Source of the DNA: Monodelphis domestica
Lineage: Eukaryota > Chordata > Mammalia > Didelphimorphia > Didelphidae
Assembly (NCBI RefSeq): GCF_027887165.1
Contig: NC_077228.1
Location: 181,261,525-181,325,524 of the forward strand
Length of the DNA: 64,000 nt
Direction of reading: 5' to 3'
The translations under genes were made by a program, and so were the position numbers. The notes under the pieces are model-generated. The model was not told the origin of the DNA. It worked only from the letters and a program-made list of their open reading frames with translations, and did no database searches. Positions 1 through 26,165 of this stretch are shown here, piece by piece. The number at the start of each line of letters is the position of its first letter. The first letter of the stretch is position 1.

Positions 1-480
1 AATTCCACTGGGTATTACATGAGTCTTTGATCAAAACCTATTTCCATGTTGTTGGTGTTTGCATTAGGATGTTCATTTAGAGTCTACATCCCCAACCATA
101 TCCCCTCAACCCATGTAATCAAGCAGTTGTTTTTCTTCTGTGTTTCTACTCCCACAGTTGTTCCTCTGTATGTGGATAGTGTTCTTTCTCATAGATTTCT
201 CCAAGTTGTTCAGGGTCATTGCATTGCCACTAATGGAGAAGTCCATTACATTTGATTGTACCACAGTGTATCTGTTTCTGTGTACAATGTTTTCCTGCTT
301 TGTTCCTTTCGCTCTGCATTACTTCCTGGAAGTTGTTCCAGTTCCCATGGAATTCCTCCACTTTATTATTCATTTGAGCACAATAGTGTTCCATCACCAA
401 CATATGCCACAATTTTTTCAGCCATTCCCCAATTGAAGGGCATCCCCTCATTTTCCAATTTTTGGCCACCACAAAGAGCG
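1..480 (-). mobile_element. L1 LINE 3' end, ORF2 C-terminal part (left piece)
   Basis: Read on the - strand this encodes broken pieces of the L1 ORF2 C-terminus, including a [20 protein letters not shown]-like stretch, followed by L1 3'UTR. It matches the copy at 13774-14716 along its length. The window cuts its 3' end. It continues at 718-940 after a nested SINE. The reading frame is interrupted, so it is dead. Confidence 0.85.
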
Positions 481-497
481 CAGCTATGAATATTCTT

Positions 498-700
498 TTT
501 TTTTTTTAAACCCTTACCTTCCATCTTGGAGTCAATACTGTGTATTGGCTCCAAGGCAGAAGAGTGGTAAGGGCTAGGCAATGGGGGTCAAGTGACTTGC
601 CCAGGGTCACACAGCTGGGAAGTGTCTGAGGCCAGATTTGAACCTAGGACCTTCCATCTCTAGGCCTGGCTCTCAATCCACTGAGCCACCCAGCTGCCCC
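498..700 (-). mobile_element. Type A SINE nested in L1
   Basis: A full-length tRNA-derived SINE in reverse orientation: poly-T on the left, the tRNA-like head ending in GCCACCCAGCTGCCCC on the right. It is flanked by a perfect 17 bp target-site duplication, cagctatgaatattctt, at 481-497 and 701-717, which proves insertion into the L1. Confidence 0.93.
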
Positions 701-717
701 CAGCTATGAATATTCTT

Positions 718-940
718 GTACAAGTCTTTTTCCTTATTATCTCTTTGGGGTACAAGCCCAGTAGTGCTATGGCTGGATCAAAGGGCAGACAGTCTTTTAT
801 CGCCCTTTGGGCATAGTTCCAAATTGCCCTCCAGAATGGTTGGATCAATTCACAACTCTACCAGCAATGCATTAATGCCCCAACTTTGCCACATCCCCTC
901 CAGCATTCACTACTTTCTGTTGCTGCCATGTTAGCCAATC
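718..940 (-). mobile_element. L1 LINE ORF2 fragment (right piece)
   Basis: This continues the L1 of 1-480 beyond the nested SINE. On the - strand it reads [20 protein letters not shown] and then [16 protein letters not shown], a typical L1 ORF2 C-terminal sequence. It stops abruptly near 940, the 5' truncation point. Confidence 0.85.
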
Positions 941-1449
941 TATATAGCACCTCTTTTTGCAGTAGCAAAAAATTGGAAAAGAAGGGGATGCCTATCAATT
1001 GTGGAATGGTTGAAGAAGTTCTGGTATATGAGTATAATGGAATACTATTGTGCTATAAGAAATGATAAAGGGGATGTGTTCAGAAAAACCTAGGAAGATC
1101 TCTATGATTTATGCCAAGTAAAGTGAGCATAATCAACAGAACAATCTATATAGCAACATTGCAAATTTTCTGTGAAAGGCTTATTAGCTCTGATCCACCA
1201 CAGTTCCAAAGGACTCATGATGAAACATGCTATACAACTATAGATAGACAGCTGATGGACTCAGCGCATATTGAAGTATTTCCCCCCCTTTCTTTCATTT
1301 CCTGCCTCCCTGCCCCCTAGAAATGTTTTACATGACTTCATATATGTAATGGATATTGTATTTCTTACCTTCTCAGTGAGTCAAGGAAAGAGTGAAGGGA
1401 GAGAGAGAATTTGGAACTGAAAAGAAAACAAAATTTAATTTAAAAAAAG
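941..1449 (+). mobile_element. Older L1-like 3' end, + strand
   Basis: The segment carries the aattggaaaagaagggg motif and the tggaatactattgtgcta motif of L1 ORF2 in + orientation, then a 3'UTR ending in an A-rich tail near 1440. It overlaps the L1 region of 1-940 in content but is more diverged and opposite in direction, so it is a separate insertion. Confidence 0.7.
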
Positions 1450-1664
1450 AACTATCCACACCAAGAAATTGATAAAGGAAGACATCATGATGGACAGATA
1501 CCAATTCCCAACATGGTTTATTACATGTAAAGCAATTGCCACAGTGAGGAGACCAAACTACATTGGTCAGCAAATACTTGTTTTCCACAGATGGAGAGAT
1601 ATGGCAACCATAGGCAATGATAATTTAGACTATAGACTAAATTTCAAAATCCTTCAGAGTATGG

Positions 1665-1737
1665 ATGGGGCAGCTGGGTGGCTCAGTGAATTGAGAGTCA
1701 GACAGACCTAGAGATGGGAGAACCTGGGTTAAAATTA
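1665..1737 (+). mobile_element. Type A SINE, 5' fragment
   Basis: Only the tRNA-like head is present (ggggcagctgggtggctcag to the B-box-like aacctgggttaaaa). The rest is missing. Confidence 0.75.
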
Positions 1738-2690
1738 GTTCCCAACTCCATCAACAATGCATTTTTTCCCCTACATTCCTGCCAACATTTGCCATTTTCT
1801 TTTTTCTTTTTTGTCAATATAGCCAGTATGATGGGTGCGAGGTAATACTTCAGAGCTGTTTTATTTTACATTCAGAGCATTCTTATTGATTATTGATAGC
1901 TTTGATTTCTTCCTCTGAAAACTGCCAGTTTATATCCACTGACCACTTTTTAATTGGAGAATGACTTATAGTCTTATAAATTTGACTCAGTTCTCCCTCT
2001 ATCTTCATTTGAGAAGTCTATCAGAAGAACTTGCTATAAAATTCCTGCCTACCTCCTTCAGATTCTTGCTTTCCTTCTAATCTTGGCTGCATTGGCTTTA
2101 TTCATGCAACCCCTTTTAAATTTAATGTCAATCAAAAATGATTCATTTTACTCCCCAAGACCTCTTTTTAAAAACCTCTTATGTATAAATTCTTCCCTTA
2201 TCCATAGATTTGCTAGGTAAAAATTCCCATGCTCCATTATTTTGCTTAAATTATCCCTAAATGATCTAAATGATTTTTTGACCTTATCTTGGTAAACGGT
2301 GTGAGATGTTGGTCAGTACTTAGTTTCTGCCAAATTACTTACCAATTTTTCCAGCAATTTTCATCAGATAGTGAGTTCTTGTCCCCAAAGCTTAGATCTT
2401 GACTGCTATGGCCATTTAATACCATGAATCATGTACCTCATCTATTCCACTGATCTACCATACTATTCTTTAGCCAGTACCAGATCGTTTTGACGATTAC
2501 TGATTTGTAATGTAGTTTGAAATCTGGCACTAATAGGCCACCTTCCTCACTTTTTTTATTGATGCTGAAAATAGGAGGGGACATGTAGGATTTCACAAAT
2601 GTTTTTACCGTATCTCTGGTCACTCCATCAACAGAAAGATGAAGAGAATACAATATTCCACTGTTGAATTATTGTTGGTTATAAAAAAAA
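1738..2690 (-). mobile_element. Degenerate L1 ORF2 fragment
   Basis: On the - strand 2438-2653 reads [20 protein letters not shown] followed by DQWNR, which is the conserved YYKA-xVIKTxWYW-HKN-DQWNR block of L1 ORF2. The left part resembles the L1 region upstream of the 3' end. Many stops; an old copy. Confidence 0.7.
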
Positions 2691-2849
2691 AAGCATTTGA
2701 TTCAGAAAAGAAGCTCCTCCACTAAGATGTTTCCCAGGAACATGTTAAAGCAATCTGAGATATCTTGATGGGTGCAACAACAGAGATGATTTAAGTAATC
2801 TCTGATCATTTACATCAAGCCAGGCACAAAACAAAAGATACAGACTCAA

Positions 2850-3105
2850 TCGCTAGGCGGCTAGGTGGTACACTGGATAGCATCCTGGAATTGGAATCTG
2901 GATGATTTGACTTAAAATCTTTGACTTTAGACTCTTAATAACTGTATGATTCTGGGCAAGTGACAACTTCTGCTTCAGTTTCCTCATTTGTAAAATGGGT
3001 ACAATAACAACACGGACTTCTCAAGGTTGTTGTGAGATAAAATAATACTTGTAATACATTTAACATGCTGCCTAGCATATAGTAGGCACTTAATAAATGC
3101 TTGTG
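2850..3105 (+). mobile_element. CORE-SINE / MIR-like element
   Basis: It contains the conserved CORE sequence cagtttcctcatttgtaaaa, then ggttgttgtgagata and the tail tagtaggcacttaataaatg. Diverged from the usual consensus. Confidence 0.7.
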
Positions 3106-3107
3106 TT

Positions 3108-3305
3108 GGGCAGCTAAATGACTCAAATGGATAGAGAACCAGGCCTAGAGATGGGAGGTCCTGGGTTCAAATGTGACCTCAGATACTTTCTAGCTATGTG
3201 AATTTGGGCATGTGACTTAAGCCCCATTGCCCAGCCCTTACTGCTCTTCTGCCTTGGAACCAATACACAATATTCATTCTAATATGGAAGGTAAGGGTTG
3301 AAACA
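3108..3305 (+). mobile_element. Type A SINE
   Basis: Head gggcagctaaatgactcaaa, then gggaggtcctgggttcaaat, ending in atggaaggtaagggttgaaa. Nearly full length. Confidence 0.88.
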
Positions 3306-3497
3306 CTTTTTGTTAAATTTTTTAAAAAATTAAGAAAGTACTCTGCTATCATGTACACTCTCCTAAGTGCAGACGTTTTAGGACAGAGTTGAAATGGAAA
3401 AGGATTCTCTATAGATGGTGAAGTCCTCCAGATGTTCCTGTTTGGGGATGACATTATATTGGTTGCATCCAGCTCTGGAACATTCTAGAATCTTCTT

Positions 3498-3695
3498 TTT
3501 TCAAACACTTACCTTCTATCTTAGAATCAATACTGTGCGTTGGTTCCAAGGCAGAAGAGTGGTAAAGTCTAGGCAAAGGGGGTTAAGTGACTTACTCAGG
3601 GTCACACAGCTAGGAAGTGTCTGAGGCCAGATTTGAACCTAGGACTTCCTATCTCTAGAGCTGTCTCTCAATCCACTGAGCCACCCAGCTGCCCC
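3498..3695 (-). mobile_element. Type A SINE with target-site duplication
   Basis: Full-length reverse copy. The 13 bp duplication ctagaatcttctt flanks it exactly at 3485-3497 and 3696-3708. Confidence 0.92.
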
Positions 3696-3944
3696 CTAGA
3701 ATCTTCTTAATAAATGCCCACTGATCCTCCCAAGAAAAATCAAGTCAATAAACAATGCCTATATATTCACTTTTCCTGACTCTTATTTATACTTAACACA
3801 TGCTCTCATGTATCATGGCTAATTTAGATTATAGAACTACAATATATTATGAATTAATGATGTCTTAATCCTGTCTTTAGATTTGTAAGCTGCTCGACAG
3901 CAAGATTTGTGACATTTTCACCTTTGTGTCTCCAGTGATGTGTA

Positions 3945-4170
3945 CATTATCTTTGTTTGTCCTTTGCTTTGAGGAGGACCAATGACATCATGAGAACAAT
4001 GCCTTGACTCAAGTGTGAGTTGGATTGAAGGGGGGCTGTTTTGGGGTTCCCTCTCATTTTGACTTATCAACAGAGTCACAGAGTAAGTCACAAGTAGAGC
4101 TGGGACTAGAAGACTACTCCTAGCCTACTGTTGACAGGCAGTTGGGTATTGTCATACATCCTTATTTTCT
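3945..4170. repeat. Dispersed repeat of unknown family
   Basis: The stretch around 3955-4030 (tttgtcctttgctttgagga, then gtgtgagttggattgaag) is related to 60918-61100 (atttgtcctttgattttgaa, gtgtgaattggattgaag). I do not recognise the family. An L2-like tail (ttgtaagctgctcgacagca) precedes it at 3880. Confidence 0.5.
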
Positions 4171-4761
4171 TCACCCCTCTTTCTCCATTTTGCGACCAGA
4201 CAGTTGAGGTGTGGAGTTGAGGAATGGAGTTGCTGGGTAACCACAGTGGGAGAAAAGGGGGAGGAAATCAAGTGTATATTTTTTATCTCTGTGCCATTTA
4301 ATGGATGGAGGCAGGAGAATGGATGGAGAGACCAGCAGTTTGGGGACCACTAGGATGGGTCAAGTTTCCCATTCTTTCAAGACCTAGAGAACAGGGAAGT
4401 CATTTCCTCACTCTAGACCTCAGTCATAGGGCCATTTTCTGACCACTGGACAAGCAGCTTCTCCCTAGCCCTGCTTGGGCTAGAGGATGGTGACTTGTTT
4501 TCAGGTGTCTTCTGGGGGAAAGATTCTCTTTGCAGTGTTCCTTCTCTTCCAATGCTGAGTCTCATTCCCTAAAGGAAGCCTTCAAACTCTCTTTTAAATC
4601 TTTTAAATTCTTCCTCCTATAATTTAGAACCCAGTGATCTTGTTTCTCACAATATGCATTAGAACCAGAGTTCAAAAGTCCTGACTTTCTATTCTGGCAT
4701 CACCACTATTTTCTCAGAATTTCAATTTCCTCACCTGTAAAATGAGAATCAGAATACCTTA

Positions 4762-5012
4762 TGCTAGGTGGTGCAGTGGATAGAGCACTGGGTCTGGAGT
4801 CAGGAAGATTCATCTTTCTGACTTAAAATCTGATATCAGACACTAGCTGTGTGACCCTAGGCAAGTCACTTAACCCGGTTGGCCTCAGTTTCTTTATCTG
4901 TTAAAAAAAACTAGAGAAGGAAATGGCAAACCACTCTAGTCTTTCTTGGTCTAAGAAACTCCAAATGATGTCACAAAGAGCAGATACTACTGGAAAAAAA
5001 GAGACAGCAACA
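4762..5012 (+). mobile_element. Type B SINE
   Basis: Head ctaggtggtgcagtggatag, B-box region, cctcagtttctttatctgtt, and the tail gagaaggaaatggcaaacca followed by degenerate sequence. Moderately diverged. Confidence 0.82.
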
Positions 5013-5498
5013 ATATCTTATATTCTGACAGGATCATGATCAAAGGAAATATTACATGTGAGCATGCTTTGGAAAGTATGAAATGCTAAACCCAGTTAGC
5101 AGTCATTGCTCTCTTGGCAGGTTCCTGAAAATCCAGTCTCAGGCTGTGTAGGTCTACCCTATCCCAGAAAGCTGGAGTGGGTGAGGGAGAACTGGGTGAA
5201 GGATAGAGGAAGTCTAGGGTAGTCCTTGAGCCCCCCAGGCCCCAGAGCCCTTCCTGCTGTGCCTAACCGTCTCAGGCCAGACTTCCTGCCTTATTAGCTC
5301 ATATTGAGAGCCAGGGCCTGCTTGGCTATGTTGAGGCATGAAGGAGCAGCCCCCTACTTTGGGGGTCCAGCTTCTTACCACTCTGATTATATTGGTCCTA
5401 TCCCCACACATTTTGGGGGAGCACACTGCTTCAGGAAACAATAGGTTGAAGTCCCCTCAAAAAAACTCAAGGGGAAAGAGGTTTCACAAACATTTATT

Positions 5499-5697
5499 TA
5501 TTTAAAACTCTTACCTTCTGTCTTAGAATGAGACCAAGTATTGGTTCCATTGCAAAAGATCAGTATGGGCAAGGTAATTGGAGTTAAGTGACTTTCCCAG
5601 GGTCACACAGCTAGGAAGTGTTTGAGGACATATTTGAACCTAGGATTGCCCATTTTCAGGCCTGGCTCTATATCCTCTGAACCATTAGCTGCTCCTC
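5499..5697 (-). mobile_element. Type A SINE with target-site duplication
   Basis: Diverged reverse copy between cacaaacatttatt (5485-5498) and cacaagcatttatt (5698-5711), a 14 bp duplication with one mismatch. Confidence 0.82.
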
Positions 5698-5714
5698 CAC
5701 AAGCATTTATTAAG

Positions 5715-5905
5715 CATCATTGGAAAGAACTTTGGTTGTGAAATCAGAAGACGTGGATTAAATCTCAATTCTGCCATATATTATCTGTAAGACCTAGGGA
5801 AAGTCACTTAACCTCTCTCAGCCTCAGTTTCCTCATCTGTAAAATGAAGAAGTTGGACTGGATGGTCTCTGAGACCCCTTCCAGCCTGAGCTTTAGGATG
5901 CTACT
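5715..5905 (+). mobile_element. CORE-SINE / MIR-like element
   Basis: It contains cctcagtttcctcatctgta and ggactggatggtctctgaga, typical of the CORE-SINE class. Confidence 0.65.
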
Positions 5906-6260
5906 ATGTGCTAGGCTCTGGGAAATATGAAGACAGTCTTTGTCCTCGAAGAGCTTGCTACATTCTTGGGAATGGGGTGGGAGGTGGTGGGCACCTATAA
6001 GGAGACACAAAATAAATCAGGAGGACACTAACTCTTGGGGAGACTCAGGGTAGACCTTGCATAAAAGGTGGCATTTGATTTGAGTTTTGAAGAGAGCTAG
6101 GGACTCTAAGAAACAAAAGAGAGGAGCAAGGACATTCCAGACAGGAAGAACAGCCTTTGCAAAGATGTGGAGGTAGGATGGAATGGGGTGTATAAGGAAC
6201 AGCTGGTATATAGAGTGTGTGAAGAGGATGAGTGGGCAGTGAGCCTGGTAGTGAACTAGG
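5906..6260 (+). repeat. Ancient dispersed repeat R1, fragment
   Basis: It shares the order 'tgctaggctctgggaaatatg - catttgatttgagttttgaa - ggacattccagacaggaaga' with 35108-35550. Degenerate and probably ancient; I cannot name the family. Confidence 0.5.
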
Positions 6261-7930
6261 TTGTGGTGGCTGCTTCCCTGCCTGGTGCTAAGAAGACAAA
6301 GGGCTCATACTGGCTAGAGAATCATCTATCAGTTCCCCCCGCATGTGCCACCACATTAACTGTCTCCTCCTGCCCCATCATCCCCTTGCTCCCCCACTCT
6401 GGGCTGCAAACTGTCCTTGAATAATGATCTTTCCCATTCAGAGCCACCCTAAAGGTTCACTCTAATTTTATTTCACCCATAGCAAAAGGTTGTGAGGAGA
6501 TGTAGTGCTTCTGCCACTCACCCCAAACTTTGTGAGACACAGTCCTATATAGATTCCACCCCCCACCCCCAGCCAAACCAGTACAAAGGACTTGAACTTG
6601 TGGGGAAGAGCTGAGAGATGGAGGGAAGGGTACTGGGATACTGGGGCCAATCCCCAAGATCTCCAAAGCTAGGCAGCAGCTCCATCATTCTTCTCATCCC
6701 ATTTTTACCAGAGGAACAGGGAAGCCATTTCTCTTTAGCTACTTCATCCTCCTGAAGAGCCAAGATATTCTAGCCTTGTACTCAGCAGGTAACCAGCATG
6801 CAGAGGTGCTGTTAGATGCTCCTTCCTGAAATCCTCCCTGAAGATATGGATGGAGGCACCTTAGCAGAACTGAGCTCCGGTGCTTCAATTTACAGATAAG
6901 GAAACTGAGTTCTGGAGAAGTTAAGAGAACTTCCTAGGATGCTGGCTAGGGGAGCCTGCACCTGAACAGTTGTGGGGTTGGATTAAACCATGGGATTTGG
7001 AAGGAGATGGAAGGGGACAGTTCTGAATCCCTTCCTCCTCGTATCAGTGTCTCTACTCCCTTGAAGATGAGCTTAGGGTCAAAAATCCAGAACTATGACA
7101 GACCTCCAAGGCCATCTAGTTTGACTTCTTTTTCTAGCTGAAGAAAAGTGAAGCCTAGGGATATTAAATAATTGGCTCAAAGTCATCTAACTAGCCAATG
7201 CCAAGTGAAATTTGAATCCAATTTCTATGACCCCAGAGCCTTTCTTTCTACCCTGTGCCATGCTTTTGGGGAGGGATCCCAGGGCACAGAGTCTCATTCT
7301 ACACCCTCATTCAGTCTCTAACCATCATACTTCTCCCCTTCTCACCAGGATGAAATGCTGTGTCCTCCCCAATTGGAGGCAATGCCTGGAAGAGGGAGGA
7401 CTGCCCTCTTGAGAGAAGGGCATCTAGGGTAGGAAAACTTCTTTGGCTAGACTTGCTGGGCATTTGGGGCAGAAGGAAAGTGAGATCCTTGCCGGGATGC
7501 AGAGAAATTTTTCATGGAACCCAGATCTCCATCAATTGGTGTCCCACTGTTCCACCTATATTTCACGATTTGAAAATTTAGGCATGAAAAGAAATGGTCT
7601 CATGGGGGCTTAGGGGTGAATTGATTGAGATGAAGAAGAAAGAGGAAAGGCTTAGAAGAAGCTGAGGCCAAAAAAGACCGCAGGATTGGTATGAAGGAGA
7701 ATGGCCAGTAAGTATTTTGTGAGGGTTAGGAGTAGGAGCAGGGAAGGAAAGAAGGACAATGTAGCCCACAGGATATAGTGAGAACATTAGATCTGGAGCC
7801 AAACAAAGGCTGTGGGTTCAAATCTTTACAACCTGTGCGACAACCATGAGCAAGTGACTTCTTTTCTCTGAGACTCAGTTTCCTCATCAGTAAAATGAGG
7901 GAGTAGATGATCCCTAAACTTTCTTCACTT
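6261..7930. other. Upstream of MPO: mostly unassigned sequence
   Basis: No gene is recognised. There are MIR-like scraps at about 6885-6930, 7110-7220 and 7800-7900 (cagtttcctcatcagtaaaa). The rest looks single-copy within this window and may hold MPO regulatory sequence, but I see no motif strong enough to call. Confidence 0.4.
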
Positions 7931-7944
7931 TTGATAAAATTTAT

Positions 7945-8095
7945 TTTTTCTAACCTTTACTTAGTGTGAGTAACAACTCTAAGACAAAAGATCAACGGCA
8001 AGGCAAATGGGAATAAGTGATTTGTACAGGGTCTCACAGTTAGGAAGTATCTGAGGCCAGAATTTGAACCCAGATTCTCCAAATTCCAGGGATAA
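7945..8095 (-). mobile_element. Type A SINE, old and diverged
   Basis: Reverse orientation; cagggtctcacagttaggaa and agtatctgaggccagaattt identify it despite many changes. Confidence 0.65.
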
Positions 8096-8699
8096 ATTTT
8101 ATTTTAACAAATTCAAATAAACACCTGGTCACACCACCAATGAAGTAATTTGTCTGTTAGCTGAGGAAACCCTCTGATGCAATAGACCTCCAAGCTGCCC
8201 CTACCCCTTCCCCCTAGGGGCTTCCACTCTGAGGGTCTCTTCTTCCATAGCCCAGCAGAGATCTTCTTTTCATGAGGTGGCTTGCTCTAGTCCCTAGAAA
8301 CTTCTGGAAATCCTGACTTTGTCCTGCTAAAAGAAAAGAGCTCGGGGAGAAAAGTCCCTTTAGATGGTTGAACGGGTGGCTGAAGTTGGAGTTTTGTTGT
8401 TGGGAGATAGGGAGTCCGGGAGCCATCTAAATTGAAGTGACCAAAGATTCTGTGCAGAGGGGTCGGGGGAACAAGGCTCAGCTCCCCATCTCTAACCCCT
8501 TTGTCCTTGCAGCTATCCTGACTGGTAGCTTCTAGTTGGAACAGGGCTCCCGGCAAGAGGGAGAGCCAGGTTCAAGGAATTCTGCTTCAGGTGTGGATTT
8601 AGTAGAGGAGGGACATGGAACAGAGATGGGCATGTGCTAGGAGACCCTGCTCAGGAAGGGGCATTGCAGGGGATGTGGGGGAACCAGGACACTCACAGC

Positions 8700-8835
8700 T
8701 CTTGAAAAACAAGTAAGGGGGAGCAGGCAGCTCCACCCCAAGAGGAGGGGCCATCTTAGACCCCACCCCAGAATTCTATACCTCCCCATCTCCTGTCTGA
8801 GGATATAAAAGCCTCTTTCCAGGCCTTCTTGGGGT
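8700..8835 (+). promoter_or_regulatory. MPO: Candidate MPO promoter with TATA box
   Basis: A TATAAAA box lies at 8804-8810, about 50 bases before a consensus splice donor (gagag/gtgagt at 8860/8861) that ends a short leader exon. Upstream are a purine-rich stretch (agtaagggggagcaggcag near 8711) and two CACCC-type boxes (ccacccc near 8733 and 8763). Purine-rich PU.1 sites are known in the human MPO promoter; equating them with these is inference. Confidence 0.6.
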
Positions 8836-8860
8836 GGAAGAAGATAGCAGGAAATGAGAG
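8835..8860 (+). other. MPO: MPO non-coding exon 1 (approximate start)
   Basis: About 25-30 bases downstream of the TATA box, ending at a strong donor gagag/gtgagt. It joins the acceptor ctcttacag/ag immediately before the start codon at 9430. The exact start is inferred from TATA spacing. Confidence 0.55.
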
Positions 8861-8929
8861 GTGAGTTCTAAAGTCCTGAGCTCTTCAAGAAGAGGGTGGA
8901 AGGAGGTCCATAGGCAGCATGTCATAGAA

Positions 8930-9140
8930 GATAGCCCTCCGGTTTTGACATCAGGAAGGTCTAGGTTCAAATCCTGTCTTAGAAGCCTACTAGCTTTGTG
9001 CCCTTGGGCAAATCATAAACTCTCTGAATCTCCATTTTCTTACCATCAAAATAAGGATAATAGTAGCGCCCACTTTACGGAACTATATGAAGATGGATGC
9101 CAAATGTTTTTGCAAACCTTAAAATGCTATATAAAGATGG
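8930..9140 (+). mobile_element. CORE-SINE / MIR-like element in MPO intron 1
   Basis: Order of motifs: aggttcaaatcctgtcttag, gcccttgggcaaatcataaa, ccattttcttaccatcaaaa, then caaaccttaaaatgctatataa. Confidence 0.6.
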
Positions 9141-9429
9141 GTTCAAATATAGGAGGATCCTGCCCAGTGGACTAAGTAGGTAGGGGTGGAGGGCAGGCAT
9201 CTGAGCCTTGGGTTCTAGTCTTGCTTTTACTCCTTACCCCTTAAGGGAAATTGGTTGTCATGATCCCTCTCTGGGCTGTAAAATGGGGCCGGTGTTCGGT
9301 GTCAGGAGAGGTGATTGGACTGGAGGATCTCTCAGTTGTTTTTTAGCCCTAAAGTCTTATGATGGTTCTGGGGCACCATGTGAGGTTTCTAATAGCCTGG
9401 GGGGGTGGGATGGGGTAACTCTTACAGAG

Positions 9430-24710
<15,281 letters not shown>

Positions 24711-25215
24711 TTGGGTAGGTACAGACCTCTGCTAGACAGATCTGGGAGGATGGGAAAGTTTGGGCTTGGAGGAGATGTTACCAGCATCCTCTGCACCCCC
24801 CACCCTTTCCTCTCAACTATAAACCCACTATGGAAGTGATGGGCTTCGTATACAGGCATGTGGGGCCATACTGTATTCTGCAACTAGCTAGAAATTGGTT
24901 TTGGATATACGTACTCACCTCTCCTCTTTCCATCTAGGTGGTTTAATTATTCACCATCCCCTTTCTCCCTTTTTTCTGTTGTTTCTACTCTGCTGTGGGC
25001 TTAAAAAACATAATTAATTGTGTATAAAATAAGAATAAGTAGGATATAAGGGAAGAATTGAGGGTCTTTCTTCTAAGCAAAGTGCTTGATCTTTAGTACA
25101 TGGGTTTTATGACATCTGCTTTGGTTGCTCAGACACTGGGTTTTGTTTTTGGTTTACTCATGCATGGTGGTGCTGAGCTATACTCTGATTCAATAAAGGT
25201 GGATAAATTTCCGAG
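24711..25215 (+). other. MPO: MPO 3'UTR
   Basis: Unique sequence between the stop codon and the poly(A) signal. The cleavage point, about 15-20 bases after AATAAA, is inferred. Confidence 0.65.
25192..25197 (+). terminator. MPO: MPO poly(A) signal AATAAA
   Basis: Canonical hexamer in ctgattcaataaaggtggat, 482 bases after the stop. Confidence 0.75.
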
Positions 25216-25249
25216 CCCAGGTTTCTAGGATCAATGGCTGCATTCTCAC

Positions 25250-25760
25250 CCAATTATTTTACTTTGTTTTTTATTATATGCTGAACAGCTGTCAACAAAC
25301 ATAAACATCTCAATGTATACTGGACAAAAAAGAGGCCTGAATATGAAACAATGTGTTTCTGACCTCTTTGGGTCTTTTTTTTTTTAATATTTGTTTTCCA
25401 ACAGAAATTTGTTCTGAGCTGCCTCCCCTTAGCGCCCAAGGGGAACAAATCTTCATCTTTAGCTGAATTATCAGGCATCAGATCCTCATCACACTTAAGG
25501 CCCTAGCTCTTCAGGCCAGAGAAGTATTTGGCAGTGACTTTCTTGGCCATGGGAGAGGGAAGTGGCTTTCTTCCTGTAACTTGAATGGCCAGGCTGAAAT
25601 CGTCCCAGGCCTGTAGCTGCCCATGGAGCAATTCTTCATCTTGGACCAGAAGACAAAGGTCCCTGTCAGGGAGGGGAATCTGGGCCAGCATGACTGAGAT
25701 ATGCCATCTGCTTCTGCTGTCAATAAAGTATTGCTGAGAGGAGGGCTGAGTCATTCTTGT
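25250..25760 (-). pseudogene. Probable processed pseudogene of an unrecognised gene
   Basis: The - strand has a reading frame from 25754 to 25503 (AQIPLPDRDLCLLVQDEELL, QLQAWDDFSLAIQVTGRKPL), a stop, then the same frame goes on (CDEDLMPDNSAKDEDLFPLG) to about 25380. After that comes 3'UTR-like sequence with ataataaaaaac and an A-rich end near 25260. No intron is seen. This looks like the 3' part of a retrocopied mRNA with an in-frame stop. I cannot identify the parent. Confidence 0.5.
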
Positions 25761-25949
25761 CTTTTAGAAGGGCTTCTGGGGATCAGGCAGAAGCCTCTGA
25801 AAAAAGGGCCTCTGGTGTGGACTCTAGAGGCTTACTTGAAGCATGAGAATGGGAGGGGCCACTCTCTGGAGGGATTCCCAAGAGCAAGAAGAGTTGGCTT
25901 GACAGCCAGTAGAGTTAAATGAGTTGGGAAGACCCCTGAGGATCAAGTA

Positions 25950-26085
25950 TGGACACTCCTTAGCTATGTGACCCTGGGCAAGTCACTTAACCCCAATTGC
26001 CAAATCTTTGTCTTGTCTTAGAATTGTTACTAAGACAGAAAGTAACAATTTAAAAAGAAAGGAAGAAAGAAAAGAAAAGGTTTTT
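25950..26085 (+). mobile_element. Type A SINE, 3' part
   Basis: gctatgtgaccctgggcaag and cacttaaccccaattgccaa, ending in a degenerate A/G-rich tail. Confidence 0.75.
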
Positions 26086-26165
26086 AGAAATTAGAATTAG
26101 ACCAGTATTTTACACCATTTTCAATAATAAGTTCTAAATGGATACATGGCCTAAATAAAATAACA
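26086..26165 (+). mobile_element. Short L1 ORF2 fragment
   Basis: attagaccagtattttacac and ctaaatggatacatggccta match a conserved L1 ORF2 block (IRPVFYTIFNNKF-like in frame). Confidence 0.5.

Noticed and set aside
1-1449. One twin-primed L1 with an inverted 5' part
   Set aside because: The - strand and + strand parts cover the same L1 region and differ in age, so they are two insertions, not one inverted copy.
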